From the NCBI GenBank assembly GCA_021299375.1, contig JAJTGR010000018.1:38211-102210 (forward strand): 64,000 nucleotides of DNA. The letters run 5' to 3'. The notes under the pieces are model-generated. The model did no database searches. It was not told the DNA's origin and saw nothing but the letters and a program-made list of their open reading frames with translations. This document shows, piece by piece, positions 28,978-37,212 of this stretch. The translations under genes and the position numbers were made by a program. Numbering within the stretch: position 1 is the first letter of the stretch; each line of letters starts with the position of its first letter. The DNA comes from Gemmatimonadota bacterium (GTDB lineage Bacteria; Gemmatimonadota; Gemmatimonadetes; Gemmatimonadales; Gemmatimonadaceae).

Positions 28978-30261
28978 TCAAGCGCCGCGGGCGGTCCAGG
29001 CGGCGCCTTCAGTATCCTGGGCAAAGGCGCGCCGCAGACGATCGAGCGCCAGCTGGGCAGCGCGCCAGCGGATTTCGCCGCGGTCCCCTGGCAGGACGGC
29101 GCGCACGGCGTGCACATCCCCGTCGACGTCGACCGCCACCCACACGGTACCCACCGGCTTGTCGGGAGTGCCACCGCCGGGGCCCGCAAGGCCGGTGAGG
29201 CCGATGCCGATGCTGCTGCCGAAGCGCCGGCGGACACCGGTGGCCATGGCACGCGCCACCGGTTCGCTGACGGCGCCGTGCGCGGCGATGTCTTCGGCGG
29301 CGACCTGCAGCTCGCGGATCTTGACTTCGTTGGCGTAGGCGATGGTGCCACCGAGCACCACTCGGCTGGAGCCCGGCACGGCGGTGAGGCGCATGCCGAG
29401 CATACCGCCAGTGCAGCTCTCGGCCACCGCGATGGTCGCCCCGCGGGCACCGCATTCGGCGAGCATGAGGGCAGCCAGATCGTCGTCTCCTTCGCCGTAC
29501 ACGAAGCGGCCGACCTTCTCGCGGACGAGCACCGCGGCCGCATTCAACGCACGCTCGGTCTCCATGGATGGCAGCGAATACGACGTGAGCCGGAGGTCGA
29601 CACCATCACGCCCGGGAAGGTACGCCAGCGACAGGCCGTTCACGCCACCGGCCAGCTCCCCGAGACGGTCGGCGAGGGCGGACTCGGCGATGTTGGCGGT
29701 GCGCAGCGTCCGCGCCCGCACGACGGGGCCGCCCGGCGCGATGCGCTCGCGCAGGCGCGGGAGGAGGGTGTCGGCGACCATCCCCCGCATTTCTCGCGGC
29801 ACACCGGGGAGCATGGCCACCCACCGCCCCTGTGCATCCTCGAGCCAGATCCCCGGGGCCGATCCATGGCGGTTCTCGAGGATCGTGGCGCCGTCGGGCA
29901 CCATGGCCTGCTGGCGGTTGCTGGTGGGGAGCGGGTGACCGAAGCGTTTCAGCCACCGCTGCTCGAGGTTCGCCAGAATGTCGCCGTCGAGGACCATACC
30001 GCGCCCGAAGAGGGCACCGATCGCCGGCTTGGTCTGGTCGTCCGCGGTGGGTCCGAGGCCGCCGGTGGTGATGACGGCCCCGGTGCGCCCCAGCGCGTCG
30101 CGAACGGCACCGGCAATCGAGTCGGCGTCGTCGCCGCAGGTGGTACGACGGACGATGCGCACGCCGAGAGCGGCGAACTCCCGGGCCAGGTGGGCCGCAT
30201 TGGTGTCGATGGTGAAGCCGAGCAGGAGCTCGTCGCCGATGGTGACGATTTCGATGTGCAT
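28978..30261 (-). CDS. cinA: CinA family protein, nicotinamide-nucleotide amidohydrolase
   Basis: Two-domain protein of 427 aa. The N-terminal MoaB/Mog-like domain (EIVTIGDELLLGFTIDTNAA, VITTGGLGPTADDQT) has ADP-ribose pyrophosphatase activity in characterised relatives. The C-terminal PncC domain deamidates NMN in pyridine nucleotide salvage (IAVAESCTGGMLGMRLTAVP with the catalytic Ser, IGIGLTGLAGPGGGTPDKPV). Full length relative to the family. It is upstream of grpE-dnaJ on the same strand, separated by 103 bp. Confidence 0.95.
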   Translation of the reverse strand: MHIEIVTIGDELLLGFTIDTNAAHLAREFAALGVRIVRRTTCGDDADSIAGAVRDALGRTGAVITTGGLGPTADDQTKPAIGALFGRGMVLDGDILANLEQRWLKRFGHPLPTSNRQQAMVPDGATILENRHGSAPGIWLEDAQGRWVAMLPGVPREMRGMVADTLLPRLRERIAPGGPVVRARTLRTANIAESALADRLGELAGGVNGLSLAYLPGRDGVDLRLTSYSLPSMETERALNAAAVLVREKVGRFVYGEGDDDLAALMLAECGARGATIAVAESCTGGMLGMRLTAVPGSSRVVLGGTIAYANEVKIRELQVAAEDIAAHGAVSEPVARAMATGVRRRFGSSIGIGLTGLAGPGGGTPDKPVGTVWVAVDVDGDVHAVRAVLPGDRGEIRWRAAQLALDRLRRAFAQDTEGAAWTARGA

Positions 30262-30337
30262 CCGACCAATCTAGCGGAGACAGGTCCGGATCCGGGTCCG
30301 CCCCTGCGGGGTGACGCGGGGATGACGGGGCCGGCGC

Positions 30338-30748
30338 ATGGGTGTCCGCATGATGGACGACTCGTTGACCGACGGCATCACGGCGGACGTGGTGGACGCG
30401 TCCATCCAGATTCATCGCGACCTCGGGCCGGGATTGCTCGAGTGGGTGTACGAGCTGCCGCTCAAGGACGAGATTGAGCGCCGCGGGTACGTCGTAGAGC
30501 GGCAGAAGGAGCTGCCGTTGACGTATCGAGGCCGCACCCTCAACCACGCGTTCCGTATGGACCTGCTCGTGAACGGGCGCATACTCGTCGAAGTGAAGAG
30601 TTCGGAGCGGCCCTCGCGCGTGCACGCTCGAGAGTTGTTCACCTCTCTGCGGATCATGCGGTTGCCGGTGGGCCTGGTGACGAACTTCGGTCTCGACCGC
30701 ATGATCGACGGCAGCAACCGGGTCACCACCCAGCGTTTCGTGCCGTGA
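30338..30748 (+). CDS. GxxExxY family protein
   Basis: A 136-aa protein of the GxxExxY family, named for the motif seen here as GLLEWVY at about residue 32. The family has a PD-(D/E)xK-like fold: IQIHRDLGPGLLEWVYELPL, RMDLLVNGRILVEVKSSERP (the D...E.K pattern) and LRIMRLPVGLVTNFG. Members are scattered by horizontal transfer and their function is not established. It is the only rightward gene between leftward cinA and pgsA. No strong ribosome site is visible, and starts at 30338, 30350 or 30353 are all possible. Confidence 0.82.
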   Translation: MGVRMMDDSLTDGITADVVDASIQIHRDLGPGLLEWVYELPLKDEIERRGYVVERQKELPLTYRGRTLNHAFRMDLLVNGRILVEVKSSERPSRVHARELFTSLRIMRLPVGLVTNFGLDRMIDGSNRVTTQRFVP

Positions 30749-30846
30749 CGGCTAGCGAGGCGCAGTCCGCACGGACCTGCACTCCAGCCAACACCGAAAG
30801 CGCCGGCGCTTATCCCGGACGGGAGCGAACGTCTTGGGAGGTCGGC

Positions 30847-31521
30847 CTACGCGGCCCGCATCACCTGGCGCCCGTAGCGCCGGAGGTACAGCCACAGGCT
30901 GTACAGGGTGAGCACCACCGCCCCCAGCATGCTGCCCACTCCCACGACGCCGTTGAACCACGCGAACGCCTGCCACGCGCCGTAGTCGAGCCACTGTTCA
31001 TGACGGGCAAGGGTGCTGGCGAAAAACCAGAAATACGCCGCCCCCAGCCAGATGCTCTGGAAGGTCGTCTTCCACTTGGCCGGCCCGATGGCGGCGATCA
31101 CGAGGCCGCGGCGGGCGGCGACCTGCCGGAAGACAGTCATGAACAGCTCACGACCAAGCACCACGAGCACGATCCACAGCGGCAGAGACACCAGCCCGAA
31201 CGGCGTCTCGAACAGGAATGGCGGCCAGGCCGCGCCGCTGCCGTCGCGCACGACGAAGGCGTCATGCCGCTGCAGGACGTACATGGGCACGAGCGTGGCC
31301 AGCAGCAGCAGCTTGTCGGCGAGCGGGTCGAGCAGGCGCCCCAGATCCGTGACCAGATTGCGCGACCGGGCGAGGTGACCGTCCCAGTAGTCGGTGACCG
31401 CCGCGACGAGGAAGAGCAGGAATGCCGCGAGGCGTGTGCTCCACGACGTGGTAAACGGTAGCCACGCAATCAACGGCGTCAGGGCAATGCGGCCCACGGT
31501 GATTGCGTTGGGAAGGTTCAC
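30847..31521 (-). CDS. pgsA: CDP-diacylglycerol-glycerol-3-phosphate 3-phosphatidyltransferase
   Basis: Integral membrane CDP-alcohol phosphatidyltransferase for phosphatidylglycerophosphate synthesis. The diagnostic DxxDGxxAR...GxxxDxxxD motif is in DYWDGHLARSRNLVTDLGRL, continuing LDPLADKLL. I start at the GTG at 31521 (VNLPNAITVGRI), which matches the family N-terminus NLPNxLTxxR, giving 224 aa; a GTG 39 bp upstream is an alternative. The C-terminal half has additional hydrophobic helices. It lies downstream of mglB-mglA on the same strand. Confidence 0.92.
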   Translation of the reverse strand: MNLPNAITVGRIALTPLIAWLPFTTSWSTRLAAFLLFLVAAVTDYWDGHLARSRNLVTDLGRLLDPLADKLLLLATLVPMYVLQRHDAFVVRDGSGAAWPPFLFETPFGLVSLPLWIVLVVLGRELFMTVFRQVAARRGLVIAAIGPAKWKTTFQSIWLGAAYFWFFASTLARHEQWLDYGAWQAFAWFNGVVGVGSMLGAVVLTLYSLWLYLRRYGRQVMRAA

Positions 31522-31577
31522 GAGACGGTGTTGAAGGCAGGGGGCGGCGGCGCCGGCCACGCCCCGCGCATGCTGCG

Positions 31578-32255
31578 CTAGGCGAGCGTCTTGAGCACCA
31601 GCTTGGATACGGCTTTCAACGTATCGAAGACCCCGTCACCGGTCACGGCGACGGCTTCGAAATACGGGACACGCTCAACCCACTCCCCGGTGGGCAGCTG
31701 GCTCACCAGGAACTCACCGGGACGGAACGGATCCGCCAGCGGACGCATCCGCGTGGGGTCCGTGACCTCCCACCCGGGGTTGAGCATTGCCTGCAGCTCG
31801 GCCAGCGGCGCCGCGTTCGGAAGATCGCGCTTGTTGTACTGGATCACGAACGGCATGCGGGTGAGGTCGTACCCATATGCGGCCATGTTGTCGTACAGGT
31901 TCTGCATGGACTCGAGGTTCGCCTCGCCCCGCTCGGCCTGGGAGTCGGCGACGAAGACCACCCCGTCCACTCCCTTCAAGATGAGCTTGCGACTCGCGTT
32001 GTAGTAGACCTGCCCCGGTACCGTGTACAGGTGAAAGCGGGTCTTGAAGCCGCGGATCGTCCCCAAATCGACGGGAAGGAAATCGAAGAAGAGCGTCCGT
32101 TCCGTCTCCGTGGCCAGCGAAATGAGCTTGCCCCGGGTGCTGGGTGCCACCTTGCCGTAGACGTACTCGAGGTTGGTGGTCTTGCCGCCCAGCCCCGGCC
32201 CGTAGAAGACGATCTTGCAGTTGATCTCGCGGGACGCGTAGTTGATCATCGACAT
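31578..32255 (-). CDS. mglA: Small Ras-like GTPase MglA
   Basis: Polarity GTPase of the MglA family, controlling cell polarity and gliding or twitching motility in Myxococcus and relatives. The 225-aa protein has the P-loop [19 protein letters not shown], switch region [40 protein letters not shown] in place of the DxxG motif, and the guanine motif QYNKRDLPN (NKxD). It is paired with its GTPase-activating partner mglB, 12 bp upstream. What it polarises in this organism is unknown. Confidence 0.94.
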   Translation of the reverse strand: MSMINYASREINCKIVFYGPGLGGKTTNLEYVYGKVAPSTRGKLISLATETERTLFFDFLPVDLGTIRGFKTRFHLYTVPGQVYYNASRKLILKGVDGVVFVADSQAERGEANLESMQNLYDNMAAYGYDLTRMPFVIQYNKRDLPNAAPLAELQAMLNPGWEVTDPTRMRPLADPFRPGEFLVSQLPTGEWVERVPYFEAVAVTGDGVFDTLKAVSKLVLKTLA

Positions 32256-32267
32256 CGACGGCGCCCC

Positions 32268-32756
32268 TTACTGAAACAGCCGGTCGATCTCGTCTTCCGC
32301 CCCGTCGAGAAAGCCCGGAGGAGCCGACGCGGCCGAACTGCCGCGGGCGAAGACCCCTTCGAAGATGCGCGTGAGTTCGTCCACCGCCGTCTTCATGCGG
32401 AGCCGCACCAGGCCGAGCGTGGTGCGATTGTCGAACAGCACCACGAGAATGACTCGCCGCGCGATGTCGGCGAGATACATCGACTCGCGCTCCCCCTGAT
32501 GAAAGAGCACGCTGAAGTCACTCTCCCCGATCAATCGCGCCAGTTGGTCGTTGGCGCTGAAGTCGGCGGCCGTGAGGGTGGCGAACGCGGTCGCGTCGAA
32601 GTTCGGCGGTTCACCCACGGTGGCGACCAGCTGGCCGCTGCGGTCCACGAGCAGCGCGCAACGCGCCTTGGCGTCGTAGAGAAACCGCTGAAGCGTCATG
32701 GTGATGGCCCCGAAGTCGTCCTCGGTGAACGACCAGGTGGCGGCGCCGATGGGCAT
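32268..32756 (-). CDS. mglB: Roadblock/LC7 domain protein MglB
   Basis: A 162-aa roadblock/LC7 protein, by position and fold the MglB GTPase-activating partner of MglA. The core reads ITMTLQRFLYDAKARCALLV, DRSGQLVATVGEPPNFD and LADIARRVILVVLFDNRTTL, followed by a helix and a tail. It ends 12 bp before the mglA start. A gap of about 240 bp separates it from recR (32757-32997). I see no gene there, only a short GACCAGT-like duplication near 32778-32790. Confidence 0.88.
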   Translation of the reverse strand: MPIGAATWSFTEDDFGAITMTLQRFLYDAKARCALLVDRSGQLVATVGEPPNFDATAFATLTAADFSANDQLARLIGESDFSVLFHQGERESMYLADIARRVILVVLFDNRTTLGLVRLRMKTAVDELTRIFEGVFARGSSAASAPPGFLDGAEDEIDRLFQ

Positions 32757-32997
32757 GGATGCAGGAGTTTCCGGTAACCAGTGACCAGTCGCCTGCCGTG
32801 TGATGCCTCCCGGCCTCTGATGACCGGTGGCGCGGCGACTGCCGTGCTAGGAACGTAACAGCTTGGCCGTGCCGTGGCGCCCCCGCCGGGCGGGCGCCGC
32901 TGCGACAGGCGAGACGTCCCCGGAAGACGCTCTGCCGGGGGTACGCCCTACCAACGCGCGGACGAGCCCCAAGGTAACCGCGAGCCGCCCGGGGCGC

Positions 32998-33588
32998 TCA
33001 GGCCATCTCGCGCCGCGCCGCCAGCGCTTGGGCAATGGTCACGCCGTCCGCGTATTCGAGGTCGCCTCCCACCGGTAGGCCGCGGGCGATTCGGGTGACG
33101 CGCACGGAGCCAAGCGCCAGCTGCCGCTGGACGTAGAGCGCCGTGGCCTCGCCCTCGAGCGACGGGTTGGTGGCCAGGATCACCTCGCGTACCCCCTCGG
33201 GCTCGAGGCGCGCCAGCAGCGAGGCAATGGTGAGATCATCGGGGCCAATGCCGTCGAGTGGCGACAGACGCCCGCCGAGTACATGGTACAGCCCACGATA
33301 CTCCCCGGCCCGTTCGATCGACGCAATGTCGCTCGCCTCTTCGACCACGCAGACCATGGTGGGGTCACGCCGGGGGTCGGCGCAGAGGGCGCACAGGGGG
33401 GCCTCGGTGAGGTTGTGGCACCGACTGCATGGTCGCACACGCTCGGTGAGCGCCACCAGGGCCGCCGCGAGCGTACGGCTCTGCGAGGCCGGCTGCCGCA
33501 GCAGGTGGTACGTGAGACGCTGTGCCGTCTTGCGCCCAATGCCCGGCAGTCGCGCCAGCTCAGTGGTCAGGTCGTCGATGACGGACAC
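32998..33588 (-). CDS. recR: Recombination protein RecR
   Basis: RecFOR component that binds gapped DNA with RecO to load RecA. The 196-aa protein has the helix-hairpin-helix start (LARLPGIGRKTAQRLTYHLL), a four-cysteine zinc finger (CSRCHNLTEAPLCALC), and the Toprim domain (MVCVVEEASDIASIERAGEY, ILATNPSLEGEATALY). Full family length. It is the last gene of dnaX-ybaB-recR, the common bacterial order. Confidence 0.97.
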   Translation of the reverse strand: MSVIDDLTTELARLPGIGRKTAQRLTYHLLRQPASQSRTLAAALVALTERVRPCSRCHNLTEAPLCALCADPRRDPTMVCVVEEASDIASIERAGEYRGLYHVLGGRLSPLDGIGPDDLTIASLLARLEPEGVREVILATNPSLEGEATALYVQRQLALGSVRVTRIARGLPVGGDLEYADGVTIAQALAARREMA

Positions 33589-33607
33589 GCGGAATGGCCA
33601 GCGAATG

Positions 33608-33916
33608 TCAGAAGGGGAGCTGGAATGGCAGATTCAGGCCACCCGTGACCTTTTGCAGCTCCATCTGCATGGCTTCGGCCGCCTTCTTCTGCGCCTCGGC
33701 CACGGCGACGACGATCAGATCCTCGACCATCTCCTTGTCAGTGAGAATGGACGGATCGATCTGGATGCGCTTGAGCTGCATCTTCCCGTCCACATCGGCC
33801 GTGACCATGCCGCCGCCCGCGAGGGCGCTGAAGGTGCGCTGCGCCATTTCCTCCTGCATGGCCTGCATGCGCGCCTGCATGTCCTTGAACTGGCCGAGCA
33901 TCTTGAAGAGATCCAT
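33608..33916 (-). CDS. YbaB/EbfC nucleoid-associated protein
   Basis: DNA-binding protein of 102 aa that shapes the nucleoid. It starts MDLFKMLGQFKDMQARMQAM at the ATG at 33916; an upstream start would add 14 unconserved residues. The family pattern is clear: N-terminal amphipathic helix, then GGGMVTADVDGKMQLKRIQI and DPSILTDKEMVEDLIVVAV. It sits between dnaX and recR, 19 bp before recR. Confidence 0.94.
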   Translation of the reverse strand: MDLFKMLGQFKDMQARMQAMQEEMAQRTFSALAGGGMVTADVDGKMQLKRIQIDPSILTDKEMVEDLIVVAVAEAQKKAAEAMQMELQKVTGGLNLPFQLPF

Positions 33917-33997
33917 AATACAGCGGGGGTGGGCGGTGGGTTTGCAGGTGCGGGTCAATCACCCGGTCACCGGGAGCGCGTGACGCGTCCGCCGCCG

Positions 33998-35818
33998 TCA
34001 GTCGAGAAGCTCGAGATCGAGCGACTTGACGGCGGCATCCAGCAACGGGTCCCTGGCGGCCAGCTGGGAGGTGCGCTGCTGCTGCACATCGTGCGCGGTG
34101 AGGCGCTTCGTGGCCCCCCGGGCCGAGGCCGGGGCCGCCGCGGCAGCCCCGTTGACCCTGGCGCCGAACGTCGTGATGCCGTCGATGTTTGCCTGAATTG
34201 CCGCCAGCACATCGGTGCGGGCGCCCTCGACGGCCTGTGCAAAGGTATCGTCAGCCGCTTCGTATCCCAACGTCAGGGCACCACTGGACGCTACGGCGAG
34301 CGGCGCCAGACGCTGGACCGCCTGCGCCAGCATGCCGCGCCCGTTGGCGCGGATGGTTTCGACGACGCGTGGCCAGCAAGCGGTGACCTGGTCGAGCGTC
34401 GGCACGCTGCCCGCCGGCCCGCTGTCGGATGGCGCGCTGGCCCCGGTGGGTCGGCGCGGCGACGCGGCCAACGGGGCCATCTGTGCCGCAGCGGCGGCCG
34501 CTGCGACCTGCTGGGTCGCGGGGCGCGGCGTCGGCACCAGCGGCGGGGTCACCATGGCCGATGACGGTAGCGCAGGTGCCACCGCCGCGGGCGGCGCCGG
34601 AGGCAGTGCGTGCGCCGACGCAACGCGTGACTCGTGCGCGACGCGGCGCGGCGGCGGATCATCGGGGCTGCCTGGTGCGAAGCCCTTGAGGACTTCCTCG
34701 AGCTCGACGGTACGATCGAGCAGCGCGAAGCGAACGAGCAACGTCTCGAGCAGCAGCTGCGGCTGCCCACTGCGGCGATACATGGGCTCGAGTTCGAGGA
34801 GCGCGTGCAGCATGCGCAGCAGGTCGTTCGCGGCCAGTCGCCCCCGGCGCTGGTCGAGGGCGGCGCGAAGGCGCTCGGGGAGCTCGGGTGGTGCACCGCC
34901 AAGGGTCAGGGCAAGTTGCGCGCGCAGCAGGTCGCCGAGCCCAGCGAGCACGAGCACGAAGTCGACACCGTTGTCGGCCAACCGCTGCACCGCGGCAAAC
35001 AGGTCGCCAGCGCGCCGTTCGGCGACCAGATCGAGCAGCGTCAGGTACTCCTCGTCGGGTACGAGGCCCAGCGCGTGGCGTACACGTTCGCCAGTGACTT
35101 CGGCCGTCTCGCCAATGGAGAGCACCTGGTCGGTGAGCGACAGCGCATCGCGCAGGCCACCGTCGGCGGCGCGGGCAATCATGCCCAGCGCGTCGGGCTC
35201 GAAGGGGACATGCTCGTCCTTCAGCACCGCCGCGAGCCGCTCGCGGATCTCGGCAGGACCGATGCGCTTGAGGTCGAAGCGCTGGAGGCGCGAGAGCACC
35301 GGGGCCGCGGCCTGGGCGATCTTCTGTGGTTCAGTCGTCGCGAAGACGAACACGACACGCGGTGGCGGTTCCTCGAGCACCTTGAGCAGGGCGTTCCACG
35401 CCTCGCGCGTGAGCATGTGCGCTTCGTCGACGATGTAGACCTTGTAGCGATCGTCACCGGAAGGCGCGTACATGGCGCGTTCCCGCAGTTCGCGGGCATC
35501 GTCGACACCGCGATTGGAGGCGGCGTCGATTTCCACCACGTCCAGCGACGCCGAGCCGCTCCAGATGCGATGGCAGCTCGTGCAGGTGCCGCAGGGCTCT
35601 CCGGCAAGGGCGGGGTCGCCCCGCCGCTCGCAGTTGAGCGCCATGGCCAACACGCGGGCCAACGTGGTCTTGCCCGTGCCGCGCGGCCCGCAGAGCAGGT
35701 AGCCGTGGGCGACACGATCGCGTGCGATCGCGCCCTTGAGCGTGTTGGCGACATGCGACTGGACGGCCACCGTCGCGAAGTTGCGCGGACGGTACTTCCG
35801 GGCGAGGGCGAGCGACAT
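33998..35818 (-). CDS. dnaX: DNA polymerase III subunits gamma/tau
   Basis: Clamp-loader ATPase. The 606-aa protein has SLALARKYRPRNFATVAVQS at the start, Walker A in CGPRGTGKTTLARVLAMALN, the zinc-binding cysteines (CERRGDPALAGEPCGTCTSC), Walker B VYIVDEAHMLTREAWNALLK and sensor 1 FVFATTEPQKI. The C-terminal third is Ala/Pro-rich followed by a tau-type end. No obvious slippery A-run for gamma formation was noticed. The SRP RNA gene lies just upstream on the same strand. Confidence 0.96.
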   Translation of the reverse strand: MSLALARKYRPRNFATVAVQSHVANTLKGAIARDRVAHGYLLCGPRGTGKTTLARVLAMALNCERRGDPALAGEPCGTCTSCHRIWSGSASLDVVEIDAASNRGVDDARELRERAMYAPSGDDRYKVYIVDEAHMLTREAWNALLKVLEEPPPRVVFVFATTEPQKIAQAAAPVLSRLQRFDLKRIGPAEIRERLAAVLKDEHVPFEPDALGMIARAADGGLRDALSLTDQVLSIGETAEVTGERVRHALGLVPDEEYLTLLDLVAERRAGDLFAAVQRLADNGVDFVLVLAGLGDLLRAQLALTLGGAPPELPERLRAALDQRRGRLAANDLLRMLHALLELEPMYRRSGQPQLLLETLLVRFALLDRTVELEEVLKGFAPGSPDDPPPRRVAHESRVASAHALPPAPPAAVAPALPSSAMVTPPLVPTPRPATQQVAAAAAAAQMAPLAASPRRPTGASAPSDSGPAGSVPTLDQVTACWPRVVETIRANGRGMLAQAVQRLAPLAVASSGALTLGYEAADDTFAQAVEGARTDVLAAIQANIDGITTFGARVNGAAAAAPASARGATKRLTAHDVQQQRTSQLAARDPLLDAAVKSLDLELLD

Positions 35819-35928
35819 CCGGGAAATCTAGCTGCGGGCGTCGAGTTTACGGATTCGGGCCAGCAACTCGGGTTCGGGACGTGCGGATGGAGGGCTGCGC
35901 ATGCGACTTGCTGCGCCGTGCTCACTGG

Positions 35929-35976
35929 AAAAGGCGCGCGGGAGGTCCGCTCCCATGAGCGAATCCTCCCGCGCGC
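35929..35976 (-). terminator. Rho-independent terminator of the SRP RNA
   Basis: On the minus strand a 12-bp GC stem (GCGCGCGGGAGG paired with CCTCCCGCGCGC, plus coordinates 35965-35976 and 35933-35944) encloses a 20-base loop. It is followed by CCTTTT, a short T-run. It begins 1 bp past the inferred 3' end of the SRP RNA and should separate that RNA from dnaX. Confidence 0.85.
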
Positions 35977-35977
35977 A

Positions 35978-36079
35978 GTGCCCCGGGCCTGACGAAGCGA
36001 CGACAGGATCCACGTACCGCTGCTACCTTCGGGGTCCTGACGGAGTTGGCGGGCTGACGCCCTCCGGGACCCGGAGCAC
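35978..36079 (-). ncRNA. ffs: Signal recognition particle RNA (small bacterial type)
   Basis: About 102 nt on the minus strand. The universally conserved SRP loop region is visible: CCGTCAGG near 36034 and CCGAAGGTAGCAGCGGTA just after it, where most bacteria have CCGGAAGGnAGCAGC. The ends pair as required for the rod: 5' GTGCTCCGGGTC with 3' GGCCCGGGGCAC, using two G-U pairs. It binds Ffh for co-translational targeting. It lies between ltaE and dnaX, has its own promoter-like sequence and a strong terminator. A short form without the Alu domain, as expected for Gram-negatives. Confidence 0.9.
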
Positions 36080-36083
36080 GGTC

Positions 36084-36112
36084 AAGTTAGCCGAGGAGCG
36101 GCAGGAGTGGAA
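36084..36112 (-). promoter_or_regulatory. Putative promoter of the SRP RNA gene
   Basis: On the minus strand TTCCAC (complement of 36107-36112) and TAACTT (complement of 36084-36089) are 17 bp apart, with the -10 placed 4 bases before the inferred RNA 5' end at 36079. Matches to the sigma70 consensus are partial. Upstream of it, 36113-36165 contains a 14-bp palindrome GCCCCGCGCGGGGC at 36140-36153 that may terminate ltaE weakly. Confidence 0.45.
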
Positions 36113-36165
36113 CCGCTGCAGGCTCCCGGAAACGCCACAGCCCCGCGCGGGGCATGGTCATGCCG

Positions 36166-37212
36166 TCAGGCCAGCACCTCGGCCAACACCTCGGCGAGGA
36201 TGTCGGCAGCGGGACGCACCGCCTCGATCGGCGCATCGAGATGCGTGACCGCCCGCACCCGCGACGGATGCCACTGGCCGATACGCACCCCCCGTTCGGC
36301 CGCCCGCGCCACCACCGCCGCGGCACTCGGCTCGGGCAGATCGATCATCACGATGTTTGTCTGCGGCGCCACCACCTGTGCTCCGCCGACGCCGTCCACG
36401 CGCTCGGCCAGCAGCCGGGCGGCCGCGTGATCCTCGGGCAACCGGTCGAGATGGTGCGTGAGCGCGTGATGCGCCGCGGCGGTGAGCACCCCGCTCTGCC
36501 GCATGCCGCCGCCAAAGCGCTTCCGAACCCGGCGCGCCCGCGTGATGACGTCCGCCGGACCGGCAAGGCATGCGCCCACCGGCGCCCCCAGCCCCTTGGA
36601 GAACGAGACCATCACGGTGTCGGCGCAGGCCGCGAAGGCCTCGAGGGGCGTGCCCGACGCCGCGGCCGCGTTCCACAATCGGGCGCCGTCGAGGTGCATG
36701 GGCAGGCCGAGTTGCTGCGCGGTCTCCCGAATGGCGTGGAGCCCATCGAGCGGGGTGACCACCCCGCCGGCTCCATTGTGCGTGTTCTCCATGCACACCA
36801 GCGACGCCTCGGGGGCGTCGGCCGTTGGGGTGCGCACGTGGGCCACGAGGTCAGCGGCGGTCATCACCAGGCCCCTCGCGCGCACCGGGCGCACCTGTAC
36901 GCCACACAGCGCGGCCGCACCGGCCACCTCCGAGTGCACCACGTGCGACTCGGCATCGACGTAGATCTCGGTGCCCGGCGTACTCAGCACCCAGATGGCG
37001 GCCTGATTGGCCATGGTGCCGCTCGGGAAGAAGAGCGCCTTATCCTTGCCGAGCCGTTCGGCGACGATCGTCTCGAAGCGGTTGGTGGTGGGATCATCCT
37101 GCAGGACGTCATCGCCGACTTCCGCGTCGGCCATGGCGCGGCGCATGGCTGCGGTGGGACGAGTGACCGTGTCGCTGCGCAGATCCAGCGGAGACGATGC
37201 AGTGAACATCAC
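36166..37212 (-). CDS. ltaE: Low-specificity L-threonine aldolase
   Basis: PLP enzyme cleaving L-threonine or L-allo-threonine to glycine and acetaldehyde. The 348-aa protein has LDLRSDTVTRPTAAMRRAM, EVGDDVLQDDPTTNRFE, FFPSGTMANQAAI, LHLDGAR-type MHLDGARLWNAAAASG, and the PLP lysine in VMVSFSKGLGAPVGACLAG. Full family length, with a short repeat ILAEVLAEVLA at the C-terminus. Its start overlaps the stop of the BrkB-family gene by 4 nt. Confidence 0.94.
   Translation of the reverse strand: MMFTASSPLDLRSDTVTRPTAAMRRAMADAEVGDDVLQDDPTTNRFETIVAERLGKDKALFFPSGTMANQAAIWVLSTPGTEIYVDAESHVVHSEVAGAAALCGVQVRPVRARGLVMTAADLVAHVRTPTADAPEASLVCMENTHNGAGGVVTPLDGLHAIRETAQQLGLPMHLDGARLWNAAAASGTPLEAFAACADTVMVSFSKGLGAPVGACLAGPADVITRARRVRKRFGGGMRQSGVLTAAAHHALTHHLDRLPEDHAAARLLAERVDGVGGAQVVAPQTNIVMIDLPEPSAAAVVARAAERGVRIGQWHPSRVRAVTHLDAPIEAVRPAADILAEVLAEVLA

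Noticed and set aside
32757..32997. A short leftward frame between mglB and recR.
   Set aside because: Arg/Pro/Gly-rich, no ribosome site, no similarity to any family I know; treated as non-coding.
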